The notes beneath the pieces were generated by a model that saw only the letters and a list, made by a program, of their open reading frames with translations, ran no database searches and was not told the DNA's origin. The position numbers were made by a program, and so were the translations under genes. Source: Bacillus sonorensis NBRC 101234 = KCTC 13918 (GTDB lineage: Bacteria > Bacillota > Bacilli > Bacillales > Bacillaceae). Taken from it: a DNA stretch of 64,000 nt. Position 1 is the first letter of the stretch. Every line of letters starts with the position of its first letter. The DNA lies in contig NZ_BCVZ01000008.1 of NCBI RefSeq assembly GCF_001592005.1, positions 87,334 to 151,333 of the forward strand. The letters are read 5' to 3'. This document shows positions 8,295 to 16,989 of the stretch, one piece after another.

Positions 8295-9095
8295 TTAAAA
8301 CTCCTTGATAATGCCTTTTTGGATAGCGAGGCTTAACAAGGTATCAATCAGCAGCATCATATTGGATTCATAAGAAGTGACCTGAAACTCCTGCTGGGAT
8401 TCAATCGTCGGGTCGATAACGGGAAAGACGAGATCAGCCAGTGAAGCGGTTGTGCTGTGTTTATTTCCGGTAAACAGAATCGTCTTCAATCCATTGTTTT
8501 TGGCAATCTTGACTTTTTCAATCACACGATTCGTTTCTCCGGAGCGTGAAAATACGATGAATAATTCGTACTTCTGGATGTTGTTCCAAAATAAAGCGCG
8601 GCTGTCGCTTGTAGAGGAGTTCGATACATAGTAGCCGAACAGTTCCATCTTTTTAGCAAGGTAATTGGAGAAAGTAGTTGAAAATCCTGCGCCGTAAAAA
8701 TAAATTTTTTGGCATTTCTGAAGTTGCTCCAGGAAGACCTGAACATGCGTTTCATTTAGTGAAAGAAATGTGAGTTCGTAATTTTGCATAAATTCTTTTC
8801 GCTTTGTTTCCAGCGGACTATGAATCCCTTCGAGGAACTCCGCTTCTGTATCCGGCATTTTGGCAACTTTGAGCCCCAGGTTATAAATAAACTCGGTATA
8901 TCCGCTAAAACCGAGTTTTTTACAAAGCCGCAGAATGGAAGTCGTGGAAACAAACAGTTTATTGGCAGCTTTTCTTATACTTAATTGCTCCCCTTCCATC
9001 TTTTTTTGAATGAGAAAGGACAAAATATCTTTTTCAGACTGATTTAAGTTTCTGTCCATTGCATAGTCCATTAATATTTTATCGGTCGTATTCAA
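8295..9095 (-). CDS. RpiR-family regulator of the alpha-glucoside operon
   Basis: This 266-residue regulator has an N-terminal RpiR helix-turn-helix (about 1-80, with IRKAANKLFVSTTSILRLCKKLGFSGYTEF) and a C-terminal SIS sugar-phosphate-binding domain (about 105-240, with IYFYGAGFSTTFSNYLAKK and IVFSRSGETNRVI). It probably senses the phosphorylated sugar made by the adjacent EIICB and controls that gene and the GH4 gene; whether it activates or represses is not readable. The start is TTG at 9095 after AGGGGGA. The 129-base gap before the EIICB gene suggests a separate promoter there. A weak dyad (GATTCGACGAAATC on the minus strand) in that gap is a candidate operator. Confidence 0.88.
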   Translation of the reverse strand: MNTTDKILMDYAMDRNLNQSEKDILSFLIQKKMEGEQLSIRKAANKLFVSTTSILRLCKKLGFSGYTEFIYNLGLKVAKMPDTEAEFLEGIHSPLETKRKEFMQNYELTFLSLNETHVQVFLEQLQKCQKIYFYGAGFSTTFSNYLAKKMELFGYYVSNSSTSDSRALFWNNIQKYELFIVFSRSGETNRVIEKVKIAKNNGLKTILFTGNKHSTTASLADLVFPVIDPTIESQQEFQVTSYESNMMLLIDTLLSLAIQKGIIKEF

Positions 9096-9396
9096 AAATG
9101 AGTCCCCCTCGTGTACACGATGTTCGTTTTAATCCCTGCTTTTTCGCCAATTCCTATTATAATCGTGCGCTAGATTTCAGTTCAATCAGCATGGATGGTC
9201 ATCGCAGACCCTGCGGGAAAATCAGTTGTTGTCAACCGCTCCAGCCTTTTTTCATGAATATTACTGGTTGTGAAATAACGCACTTGATGGGTTATACTAA
9301 AAATCGGAAATAGATTGGGAAGAAATGATACTTAAACTGACAAGACATAGTCTAATTCAAAGAAATAAGTTAATTCAATGATAAAGGTGGGTTTAT
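9096..9396. other. Divergent intergenic region
   Basis: It separates the RpiR gene (minus) from the WYL regulator gene (plus). A TATACT at about 9293 upstream of the WYL gene is a possible -10 box, without a convincing -35. No gene is seen. Confidence 0.4.
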
Positions 9397-10359
9397 ATGC
9401 CTAAAATTGATAATATGCTGGCAATTCTATGGATGCTTAGTTCAGGTGAAAAAATTACCGCAAAACAAATGTCTGAAAAGTTAGAGATGAATATAAGGAC
9501 TGTGTATCGTTATATTGATACACTTTCAACAAGCGGTGTACCTATCATTTCAGACACGGGACATAACGGTGGATACACTTTATTGGACAATTTTATTGAA
9601 GCTCCTCTTTTTTTTGATTTTGAGGAGCAAACCTCACTATTCCACGCTGCTGTTTTTGCAGAAGAAGCCGGATATTATGGAGGTGAAGCACTAAAAAGGG
9701 CTGTTTCAAAGTTAAGCAAATATTCAAACCAAGAACAGGAATCAAAGAGAAACCAACATTTAACCAGTCTTGAAGTAATCAGCCGATCAAGTCCCCTCTC
9801 TATGGAACCTTTCTTGAAGGAGTTGGAGCAGGCTGTAGCTGACGAATACTCTGTAAAAATTCTGTACCATAAAAGTGGCGAAGAGCAATCCAAGTATAGA
9901 TTGGTCGATCCGTACAGAATAATTTATTGGAATAATAGGTGGTATGTGATCGGATTTTGTCATCTTAGGAATGATATCCGTAGTTTTAGAGTAGATCAAA
10001 TTGAAAGTCTAATACTAACCGAAAATAAATGTAACCGGCCGGAAAATTTTTCAGCACGTGACTTTTTTTTGAAAAACCTCCTTCCAACTATTAAAGATAA
10101 GGAAGGAATCGCCTCTTTGGTTATTAATGGGAACCGAAGGGCGTTGGATGACATTTGCCAACATTGGTTTTTAGGACATTATTTACAAGAACGGACTTCA
10201 AATCAAGCAGTATTTCTTCTTGAAAAAGATATGATCCATACATATGTGCCTTATTTAATTTTACCGTACGGTAAATCTATTCAGGTTATTGAGCCAATAA
10301 GTCTTAAAAAAAGACTTATTGAAGTTCTGTCGGAATTAATAAAATTTCATCAAGTATGA
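9397..10359 (+). CDS. WYL-domain transcriptional regulator (YafY/YobV type)
   Basis: This 320-residue protein has an HTH_11 winged helix at residues 1-60 (ITAKQMSEKLEMNIRTVYRYIDTLSTSGVPI). A WYL domain at about 140-225 contains the hallmark WNNRWYVIGFCHLRNDIRSFRVDQI, and a WCX C-terminal extension follows. WYL domains bind nucleic acid or small ligands and act as sensors. The start follows AAAGGTGGG. A strong terminator just after the stop separates it from the DJ-1/PfpI gene, so co-regulation rather than simple co-transcription is likely. The local DNA is AT-rich compared with tyrZ, hinting at acquisition, but I did not measure it. Confidence 0.88.
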   Translation: MPKIDNMLAILWMLSSGEKITAKQMSEKLEMNIRTVYRYIDTLSTSGVPIISDTGHNGGYTLLDNFIEAPLFFDFEEQTSLFHAAVFAEEAGYYGGEALKRAVSKLSKYSNQEQESKRNQHLTSLEVISRSSPLSMEPFLKELEQAVADEYSVKILYHKSGEEQSKYRLVDPYRIIYWNNRWYVIGFCHLRNDIRSFRVDQIESLILTENKCNRPENFSARDFFLKNLLPTIKDKEGIASLVINGNRRALDDICQHWFLGHYLQERTSNQAVFLLEKDMIHTYVPYLILPYGKSIQVIEPISLKKRLIEVLSELIKFHQV

Positions 10360-10397
10360 TAACTTCCCTGACGATAGCTGTCAGGGAAGTTATTTTA
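10359..10397 (+). terminator. Terminator after the WYL regulator gene
   Basis: ATAACTTCCCTGAC and GTCAGGGAAGTTAT form a perfect 14-base stem with a 7-base loop and a short T tail. The stem overlaps the last base of the stop codon. Confidence 0.85.
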
Positions 10398-10434
10398 TAA
10401 TGGGCTATATCAATTGTGATTGGAGTGTTCTTGG

Positions 10435-11067
10435 ATGCAAACAAAAAAAGTTTATCTTTATGTATTTAATACAATGTCAGACTGGGAATATGGATATTTA
10501 ATTGCTGAACTAAACTCAGGAAGGTATTTCAAAAAAGATGTAGCACCTTTAAAAGTAGTTACAGCAGGAGCTAATAAAGAAATGATGACTACGATGGGAG
10601 GATTAAGCATAAAACCCGATATTTCCCTTGATGAGTGTACTCTTGAGAGTAAAGATCTTTTAGTTTTACCTGGAGGAAATACTTGGGGAGAAGATATTCA
10701 TCAATCTATCTTGAAAAAAGTTGGCGAAGCTTTAAAGCTTGGCACTATTGTCGCCGGAATTTGCGGTGCAACTGAGGGTTTAGCGAATAGCGGGTACTTA
10801 GATTCCAGAAAGCATACAAGCAATAACTTAGAGTATATTAAAATGGTCTGTCCTAATTATAAAGGAGAAAAATTTTATGAGATGAAACCTGCGGTATCTG
10901 ATGAGAATTTGGTTACTGCATCAGGAATTGCTCCTCTGGAATTTGCAATGGAAGTACTGAAAAAATTAGATGTATTTGCACCAGATACATTGCATTCATG
11001 GTATAACCTAAATAAGACTCATAATCCCGAACATTTCTTCCGATTAATGGATACAATAAATGGATGA
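10435..11067 (+). CDS. DJ-1/PfpI family protein
   Basis: This 210-residue protein of the class I glutamine-amidotransferase-like/DJ-1 superfamily has the nucleophile elbow AGICGATEG with Cys110. It also carries the LLVLPGGNTWGE strand-turn that normally positions an acidic residue. Members are proteases, glyoxalase/deglycases or stress chaperones, and which applies cannot be told here. The start at 10435 follows GGAGTG; an upstream in-frame ATG has no site. The gene follows the WYL regulator, a pairing that suggests the regulator controls it. Confidence 0.82.
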   Translation: MQTKKVYLYVFNTMSDWEYGYLIAELNSGRYFKKDVAPLKVVTAGANKEMMTTMGGLSIKPDISLDECTLESKDLLVLPGGNTWGEDIHQSILKKVGEALKLGTIVAGICGATEGLANSGYLDSRKHTSNNLEYIKMVCPNYKGEKFYEMKPAVSDENLVTASGIAPLEFAMEVLKKLDVFAPDTLHSWYNLNKTHNPEHFFRLMDTING

Positions 11068-11470
11068 GCTCAGTCTAATAATTACCCTGCTTTAGACAAT
11101 GTCAAAGCATCAATACTTGGATTTTTTTATATAACTTAAAAATGTTTATGGAAGTAAAAAACGAACAAAGCACATCCTGACGTTGGTATAAATAGACTGG
11201 TAACAATGGCGGGCTTTTTTCTTTGGTGATAAAGATGGAACGATTTTCAAGAATCAGGCGCGATTGCGGAATAACAAGCAGTCGCTTTTTACTAGGAAGA
11301 TTTGAATTATCCTATAACAGATTGCATGTAAATATTAAGAAACCCAGCTCATTTCTCATGTGCAGACAACTGGGTTTTATAAAGTTGAATGTGCAAAATA
11401 ACGCTTAAAAATAGCGCAAATGCTAAGCCAGATAAAAAGACAAGACTTTGCAAAGCCTTCTCCTCTGCTA
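11068..11470. other. Gene-free stretch
   Basis: No supported gene is present. A hairpin with arms AAACCCAG (about 11340) and CTGGGTTTT (about 11370) on the plus strand could be a weak terminator. A 61-codon frame at 11223 has no family resemblance. Confidence 0.4.
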
Positions 11471-11947
11471 TCAATCCCAGATGTTCGGGCGGTCTATTCT
11501 CATTGTTCTCATATAGTCTAATAACTGACCCGTATGAACAGATTCGTGGTAAGTGATGCGCATTAACATATCTCCGAGGGTTCTGACATAACCGACATCA
11601 GAACGGTCTATTTGAACATTCTCTAAATCGCTTACACTTAGCGTCTTAATGTAATTCAAGAAATCTTCACGAAAAGGTTTAGCGAATGCAAGTTCATCAT
11701 CTACCGCTGTAAATTTTCTGTTTTCAAATGGATTGGATAAATTAGATCATGCTTTACTACCTCTTCCGATCAGAACTTGGTGATAAAGAAACTCGCCTTC
11801 TAATCAATGCCTAATCATTTCAGCACACGTTAAAGCATCTGCGTCTGGCTTCCAATTTAGCATTTGTTGAGGTATGGCTTTCCAAACTTTTATGCTCCTT
11901 CACCGAACCTCTTCAAAATTCAATATAAGTAAATCATTGTTACTCAT
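11471..11947 (-). pseudogene. DinB/YfiT-family gene with stops and a frameshift
   Basis: The minus strand begins with a good ribosome binding site (GGGGAGGA) and MSNNDLLILNFEEVR. It then hits TGA, resumes with VWKAIPQQMLNWKPDADALTC, hits a second TGA after EMIRH, and continues LEGEFLYHQVLIGRGSKA. After a frame change it ends with the intact 62-residue tail, including LGDMLMRITYHESVHTGQLLDYMR. The HESVHTGQ segment is the metal-binding motif of the DinB four-helix bundle. Two in-frame TGAs plus a shift make it clearly dead. The parent protein was about 155 residues. Confidence 0.85.
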
Positions 11948-12213
11948 TAAAATTTGTCCTCCCCTTTGCTTTTAGGTGGATTACACCAGAAAAATGTGTA
12001 CCTATGTTCTAAAATAGCTAAAGTTATCAATTCAAAAAAAGATAAGAAAGCAATCATGTTAACGGACTTCACACATGCATCATTCTTTGAACATCCGCAG
12101 TTATAACAGCATTCCCCTTGAATCATGCAAAAATATACTTGAAATCCATATTCATCTCTGTTAAAATTCATTTCATAGCTAATGATTCTGATAATTAGAG
12201 GCGGGTCTGACAC

Positions 12214-12747
12214 ATGGAACGTTTAAATAAAAGATCGCTGCTCCGCAATGAAGAACACGACACACTCAGCAAACTTAAACAAATGCATGTTGAGTCTCTA
12301 AATCTGGAAGCGATTTCGATCGCTACAAATCTTTACCGATCTGCTCAAAGGCTCCGTGTCAAAATGGAGACTGAAGTTCTTTCTTCATACAAATTGTCTT
12401 GGACCGCCTTCTCCATTCTTTACGATCTATGGATTTGGGGCAGGCTTGAAACGAGAAAAATCGCTGAGCTGTCAGGCATTTCAACAGCTACGGCAAGCAA
12501 TGTGATTAAAACGCTTGAAAAAAAGGGGTTTTGCTCCAAAAGCATTGATACAAGAGATCGAAGACTCGTTTTTGTCTCGATCACTGCAGCCGGTAAAAAA
12601 GTGATCGAGGAACTCTACCCTCAGTTTCACAAAGGGGAAACTCAGCTTATTTCGGGCATGACGAAAGAGGAGCAAGAAACCCTGAAAAAGCTGCTTAGAA
12701 AAGTGGCTGACAATCTTCATACCATAAGCTTTGACGGGAATCAGTAG
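12214..12747 (+). CDS. ywaE: MarR-family regulator YwaE
   Basis: This 177-residue MarR winged-helix regulator shows the recognition region TRKIAELSGISTATASNVIKTLEKKGF, with the wing at DTRDRRLVFVSITAAGKKV. The long N-terminal helix (about 1-60) is the dimerisation arm. It lies immediately upstream of the tyrZ T-box, as ywaE does in B. subtilis, and this conserved order is the main reason for the symbol. Its regulon and ligand are unknown. Read-through from it into tyrZ would still pass the T-box terminator. Confidence 0.82.
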   Translation: MERLNKRSLLRNEEHDTLSKLKQMHVESLNLEAISIATNLYRSAQRLRVKMETEVLSSYKLSWTAFSILYDLWIWGRLETRKIAELSGISTATASNVIKTLEKKGFCSKSIDTRDRRLVFVSITAAGKKVIEELYPQFHKGETQLISGMTKEEQETLKKLLRKVADNLHTISFDGNQ

Positions 12748-12759
12748 CGGCTTGTCTCC

Positions 12760-12958
12760 CTGTTTCAGAGAGCCGGCGGAAGGTGTAAGCCGGCACACAG
12801 ACAAACGTGAATTACCTCCCGGAGCTTTCTTTGTGAACAACAGTAGCAAAGAACGGAAAACCCCGTTATCTGAATGAGCGGAAGACGCTGTCTTCAACCA
12901 GGGTGGTACCGCGTGCATTGAGTCACGTCCCTTAAGGGGATGGGCTCTTTTTTTTGTT
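12760..12958 (+). promoter_or_regulatory. Tyrosine T-box leader of tyrZ
   Basis: The conserved T-box core AGGGTGGTACCGCG is at 12900-12913. Upstream there is a Stem I-like region with GAATTACCTCC, whose TAC at 12813-12815 is the likely tyrosine specifier codon. A terminator (GAGTCACGTCCC/GGGGATGGGCTC with a T run, about 12919-12957) completes the switch. Uncharged tRNA-Tyr would favour the antiterminator and allow tyrZ expression. Confidence 0.9.
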
Positions 12959-12979
12959 TATAAAAAAGGAGGAAAAACG

Positions 12980-14227
12980 ATGAAAGCATTTGATCAGCTT
13001 ACAGCAGCACAGCAAAAAGAAGTAGAAAGGCAGCTTCAGCTATACATGACAGGCGCCCAGGAAGTCATACCGCCGGAGGAATTAAAGGCCAAGCTCGTCA
13101 ACTCCATTTCAACAGGCAAACCGCTGAAAATCAAACTTGGATTAGATCCCTCTGCACCGGATGTTCATCTGGGACATACCGTCGTCTTAAACAAACTTCG
13201 CCAATTTCAAGAAAACGGCCATATTGTACAGCTTTTGATTGGTGATTTCACTGGGAAAATCGGTGATCCGACAGGGAAGTCCACAGCCAGAAAACAGCTG
13301 ACTGATAAAGAAGTTCGGCATAACGCCAAAACATATTTTCAGCAATTCGGAAAAGTGCTGGACAAAGAAAAAGTCGAGCTTCATTACAACTCAAACTGGC
13401 TGAAGAAATTAAACCTAGAGAATGTCATTGATTTGGCAGGAAAAATAACCGTGGCCCGCTTGATGGAGCGCGATGATTTTGAAGAGCGCATCGCCCTGCA
13501 AAAACCGATTTCCCTGCATGAATTCTTTTACCCGTTGATGCAGGGATACGATTCCGTCGTTCTCGAAAGCGATATTGAGCTGGGGGGAACAGACCAGCAT
13601 TTCAATGTGCTGATGGGACGGCATTTCCAAGAAAGATACAACAAAGAAAAACAAGTCGTTATTCTCATGCCGCTGTTGGAAGGCCTGGACGGCATCGAAA
13701 AAATGTCTAAATCCAAAAATAACTACATCGGGATTGATGAACACCCAAACGAGATGTACGGAAAAACGATGTCGCTGCCGGACAGCCTGATGAAAAAGTA
13801 TATCCATTTGGCCACGGACATAGAACTCGAGGAGAAAAAACAGCTTGTGAAAGACTTAGAAACTGGAGCTGTTCACCCGAGGGACGCCAAAATGTTTTTA
13901 GCCAAAACGATCGTCCGGATGTATCACGGATCGAAAGCGGCAGAAAACGCCGAACAGTCTTTCAAGACGGTCTTTCAAGAAAACGGTCTGCCTAAAGATA
14001 TCCCGGCGGCGCTTTGGAAAGGCGATCGGAAACTATCGATTATCGATCTGCTCAACAAGCTGGAGCTCCTCCCTTCCAAGAGCGAGGGGCGCCGCATGAT
14101 CCAAAACGGGGGTGTCAGAGTTGACGGAGAAAAAATAATGAATGTTCAAACGGAGATTACCGTGAAGCAGAATATGATTATTCAAATCGGAAAACGAACA
14201 TTTGTAAAGTTAAAAACAGACGAGTGA
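12980..14227 (+). CDS. tyrZ: Tyrosyl-tRNA synthetase, TyrZ type
   Basis: This 415-residue class I aminoacyl-tRNA synthetase charges tRNA-Tyr in the cytoplasm. The ATP-binding HIGH box is HLGH at 63-66 and the KMSKS loop is at 241-245. GGTDQHFNV is the tyrosine-pocket segment. An S4 RNA-binding domain closes the protein (about 345-412, with [22 protein letters not shown]). HLGH and the downstream layout fit the second Bacillus synthetase, TyrZ, rather than the housekeeping TyrS. The start follows AAGGAGG. Expression is gated by the T-box immediately upstream. Confidence 0.95.
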   Translation: MKAFDQLTAAQQKEVERQLQLYMTGAQEVIPPEELKAKLVNSISTGKPLKIKLGLDPSAPDVHLGHTVVLNKLRQFQENGHIVQLLIGDFTGKIGDPTGKSTARKQLTDKEVRHNAKTYFQQFGKVLDKEKVELHYNSNWLKKLNLENVIDLAGKITVARLMERDDFEERIALQKPISLHEFFYPLMQGYDSVVLESDIELGGTDQHFNVLMGRHFQERYNKEKQVVILMPLLEGLDGIEKMSKSKNNYIGIDEHPNEMYGKTMSLPDSLMKKYIHLATDIELEEKKQLVKDLETGAVHPRDAKMFLAKTIVRMYHGSKAAENAEQSFKTVFQENGLPKDIPAALWKGDRKLSIIDLLNKLELLPSKSEGRRMIQNGGVRVDGEKIMNVQTEITVKQNMIIQIGKRTFVKLKTDE

Positions 14228-14236
14228 AACATATAT

Positions 14237-14262
14237 GGCCTGGCTACTGCGCCAGGCTGTTT
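14237..14262 (+). terminator. Terminator of tyrZ
   Basis: GGCCTGGC and GCCAGGCT form an 8-base stem with a 6-base loop just after the tyrZ stop codon. The T tail is short. Confidence 0.65.
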
Positions 14263-14546
14263 AATATTATCACCGATTCAATCTTGCCGCTGAATAAGGA
14301 ACTTCAGTCTGTTTTTAATATACATGTCTTTTATCTCATGAAGACAACTAAGAATAACACACAGCATGATTAATGGATCACCTGTAATGAGAGCACTCAG
14401 AGTCGTCGTATCGGAGCAGAGGCCATTGCCAAACCTGGGATTCACAGTATGCCAGCCCGGATACAGAAGTGAAACATTTTACAAAAATGGAAATACCCCA
14501 TTGATATTTTAGTTATTTTGCCCTATGATTAAAGACGTACATAAAT
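14263..14546. other. Gene-free stretch
   Basis: No supported gene lies between tyrZ and the lipoprotein gene. A 48-codon frame beginning MINGSPVMRALRVVVSEQ at about 14368 has no ribosome binding site and no family I recognise. Confidence 0.4.
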
Positions 14547-14564
14547 ATGATCTGGGGGTTAATC

Positions 14565-15182
14565 ATGAAGAAAGCAACAGTTTTATTTCTAACGGTTTGT
14601 TTAGCAATTGTATTGGGGGCTTGTGGTTCTTCAGAAACCGCAAAAAACAGCGGGGATACTAAAAAATCTGCCGCAAGCGAAAACAAAAAGTCCGATAATG
14701 ACAATACACAGGAAGATGAAAACCTGAAAGGGAAAGATATCTATACGAATAACAAATTGAATATAAACGGCACTGTCGGACCAATGAAATATACGATTAA
14801 GAGTGTTCAATTAAAAGAAATGCAACCGAAAAATGAAGCAACAGCTAAACTGCTCGGCGTGAAAGTCGGCGATACAGTTAACGCCGTAACAATTGAAATG
14901 TCAGGCGAAAATACATCAGATGATGATGTGAATTTTTATTTGGGACAAGCCACAATTGTCACTGATACGAAAGAACAGCTTGAGCCTGAAATGCTTATCT
15001 CCAAACATATCGAAGGAGAATATCTAGGAAAAGTGAAAAATGAAGGCGCCAATGTGTACATTCTGAAAAAATCGTCTGTTAAGAATTTAAAATCGATTGA
15101 AATCCGGGTTGATGCTCCGACAAACAACGAATTTGAGCCTCTTGGAAAAGAAGTAAAACATACGATTAAAGTTAATAATTAA
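14565..15182 (+). CDS. Lipoprotein with DUF4352/telokin-like domain
   Basis: This 205-residue lipoprotein has a type II signal peptide with lipobox VLGAC and lipidated Cys20. A low-complexity Ser/Lys/Asn/Asp linker (about 22-65) is followed by a beta-rich domain resembling DUF4352-type immunoglobulin-like folds (TVGPMKYTIKSVQLKEMQP, later VTIEMSGENTSDDDVNFYLGQATIV). It should be anchored outside the membrane; its role is unknown. The start at 14565 follows GGGGGT; an upstream in-frame ATG is less well placed. It is monocistronic, with its own terminator. The domain assignment is tentative, the lipoprotein call firm. Confidence 0.8.
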   Translation: MKKATVLFLTVCLAIVLGACGSSETAKNSGDTKKSAASENKKSDNDNTQEDENLKGKDIYTNNKLNINGTVGPMKYTIKSVQLKEMQPKNEATAKLLGVKVGDTVNAVTIEMSGENTSDDDVNFYLGQATIVTDTKEQLEPEMLISKHIEGEYLGKVKNEGANVYILKKSSVKNLKSIEIRVDAPTNNEFEPLGKEVKHTIKVNN

Positions 15183-15189
15183 CGAAGAT

Positions 15190-15213
15190 TGCCCTTTTTA
15201 GGGCTTTTCTTCT
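15190..15213 (+). terminator. Terminator of the lipoprotein gene
   Basis: GCCC-TTTTTA-GGGC followed by TTTT lies directly after the stop codon. The stem is short but well placed. Confidence 0.6.
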
Positions 15214-15510
15214 CAGAAAAAAAGAACAAACATTCCCTTATCGAAATCACACTCAGCAGATCCTGCCTTTTATTGATGGAATGTATCTCCCTGCACAAAA
15301 AACACCCCTTAGAGTGCTTTAAATAAGGGCTCCGTCAAACTCGGCATACACCGGTATTCCCCTCCCCTAAAACATCATATCCTTTTTCACTTGTTTGACT
15401 GCTGCCTTACGAAAAGTGGCGATTTGGGGTAGATTTAGAATTCTTTGGCATTACTTGCCCCTCATCGAAAAGCGAAGAGTTTCATGAAACACTGGGTAAA
15501 AAGCAGAAAA
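15214..15510. other. Gene-free stretch between convergent lipoprotein genes
   Basis: No supported gene is present. Short minus-strand frames (for example MPKNSKSTPNRHFS at about 15450) have no recognisable relatives. Confidence 0.4.
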
Positions 15511-15547
15511 AGAAAGGCCGCAGCTATATTCCGGCCTTTCTTTTCTT
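15511..15547. terminator. Bidirectional terminator
   Basis: AGAAAGGCCG and CGGCCTTTCT form a strong stem flanked by A-rich and T-rich tracts. It ends the esterase gene on the minus strand and could stop plus-strand read-through. Confidence 0.8.
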
Positions 15548-15610
15548 CGTTGAAAAGCAGCTTCTGGACATCTTGAAGGAAAGCCGCGGCAAACCGCCCC
15601 CCTTTCAAGC

Positions 15611-16438
15611 TTATTTGTTGTTCTTCTGCAAAAACGCCATAACAGCTGTTGTCATATCCTGTGCTTCTTTTGGCGCATCCGGAGAACCGAACATCTTATT
15701 TAAACCGCTATGGGATAAGTTCTTGACTTGATAAACAAATTCAGAACCTGCCGCTTTGTTTAAGGTTTCTGCAAAATGATACACAGCTGGATCTCCCCAG
15801 CGCGTAACAAGGTAAGCCGGCGGCATATTTGGTTTGTTTATGTAGGTGAGCGGTGATGCTTCTGTCCACACCTTTTGATCAGCGCCAAACACCTTTTTAT
15901 ATGACGGAATCGCTTCAATGAATTGCTTTATATTTAAAGGGCCGTCTAATATAACAATAGAATTGAGTAATGCCGGTTCAAGACCGACTCGATGCAAATA
16001 TTTTGCATCCGTGGCGATTAAGCCCGCCAAGTGCCCCCCTGCCGAATGCCCCATGACATTTATTTTCGATTGATCAATTTGATACTCATCAGCATGATTC
16101 GTCACCCATTGAATCGCCTTTGCAACATCATAGGCCATATCATTATACTGAACATCGGGATGAAGCCGATAGTTGACAGACACGAATACATATCCCTTTT
16201 CTGTAAAATACGCCGGCTTTGAAGCAACATTGCTCTTGTCTCCGCCTGTCCATCCCCCTCCATGAAGATAGATGATAACGGGATGTTTTTCTTTTTTGTC
16301 CGTCTTCGGTGTATATATATCCAGTGTTTGTTTTTCTTCTTTTTCATAATGAATATTTTTTATGTTCTTGTTTGCAGTGCATGCGAATAAACCGATACAT
16401 ACAATGATTAATGCTGCCCATTTGATAATTCGTCTCAA
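15611..16438 (-). CDS. Alpha/beta-hydrolase esterase lipoprotein
   Basis: This 275-residue esterase is exported as a lipoprotein (lipobox LFAC, Cys20). It has the BD-FAE/HSL-like arrangement: oxyanion motif HGGGWTGGDK at 59-68, nucleophile elbow GHSAGGH with Ser132, and a C-terminal histidine probably in LSHSGLNK. It should hydrolyse short-chain acyl or carbohydrate esters at the cell surface; the substrate is not predictable. The gene stands alone, bounded downstream by a bidirectional terminator. Confidence 0.85.
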   Translation of the reverse strand: MRRIIKWAALIIVCIGLFACTANKNIKNIHYEKEEKQTLDIYTPKTDKKEKHPVIIYLHGGGWTGGDKSNVASKPAYFTEKGYVFVSVNYRLHPDVQYNDMAYDVAKAIQWVTNHADEYQIDQSKINVMGHSAGGHLAGLIATDAKYLHRVGLEPALLNSIVILDGPLNIKQFIEAIPSYKKVFGADQKVWTEASPLTYINKPNMPPAYLVTRWGDPAVYHFAETLNKAAGSEFVYQVKNLSHSGLNKMFGSPDAPKEAQDMTTAVMAFLQKNNK

Positions 16439-16919
16439 ATTTTAAACACCTTTCTCTATAGCGATGTTGTGAAACATGTGATTGGCGGATCACGTTGATC
16501 TATATGAAGAACATGAAATGTATGTTGAATACAAGACACGTCCAATTAGAAAAAGAACACTTCAAAATTCCGATGCTGCTCAAATCTTAATTTATCGGAT
16601 AAGAAAACTCCTGCTACGAGGCGGAAAAGATTCCGCCTCCCCCGTGCGACTGTAAATGTCAGACAGAGATCTAGTCGGAGTATGCGGTCGTAAATCTCTC
16701 TGCTCAGAAGCGGTCTTTTCAAATAGCATTTAGAAAACATTGATACATTCATTATAAACAGAAACAAGATACTTACAATTATGAATTGAGCGCAATCCAC
16801 AAAAATGGAAGCTGAATAGGAGGGATCGACAAAATAACCATTCAATGATCGCGTGTCCGGATTGGGAAGCGCACGCCGATATAGATGGTTCATTGCAGAT
16901 ACTGGTAACAAAAGAGGCC
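16439..16919. other. Gene-free stretch
   Basis: This spacer lies between the esterase promoter and the sulfur operon terminator. A 121-codon minus frame (16546-16911) is open, but it has no ribosome binding site, an odd composition and no recognisable domain, so it is not called. Confidence 0.4.
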
Positions 16920-16980
16920 GGCGTCACCATCACCTTGCCTCTTTTGTTTTTGTCCGGGTGCGGAGGTTGATGGTGATGCC
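16920..16980 (-). terminator. Long inverted repeat ending the sulfide operon
   Basis: GGCGTCACCATCACC (16920-16934) is mirrored at 16965-16980 with one extra base. A nested AGAGGC/GGCCTCTTTT hairpin on the minus strand ends in T residues. It lies just past the CstB-like gene. Confidence 0.7.
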
Positions 16981-16989
16981 TTTTTCCTT

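Noticed and set aside
11947..12213. 88-codon minus-strand frame with many cysteines, upstream of ywaE
   Set aside because: It lies between the DinB pseudogene start and the ywaE start, has no ribosome binding site and no recognisable domain. It probably is the ywaE promoter region.
16546..16911. 121-codon minus-strand frame between the esterase and sulfide operon
   Set aside because: No ribosome binding site, unlikely composition and no family resemblance.
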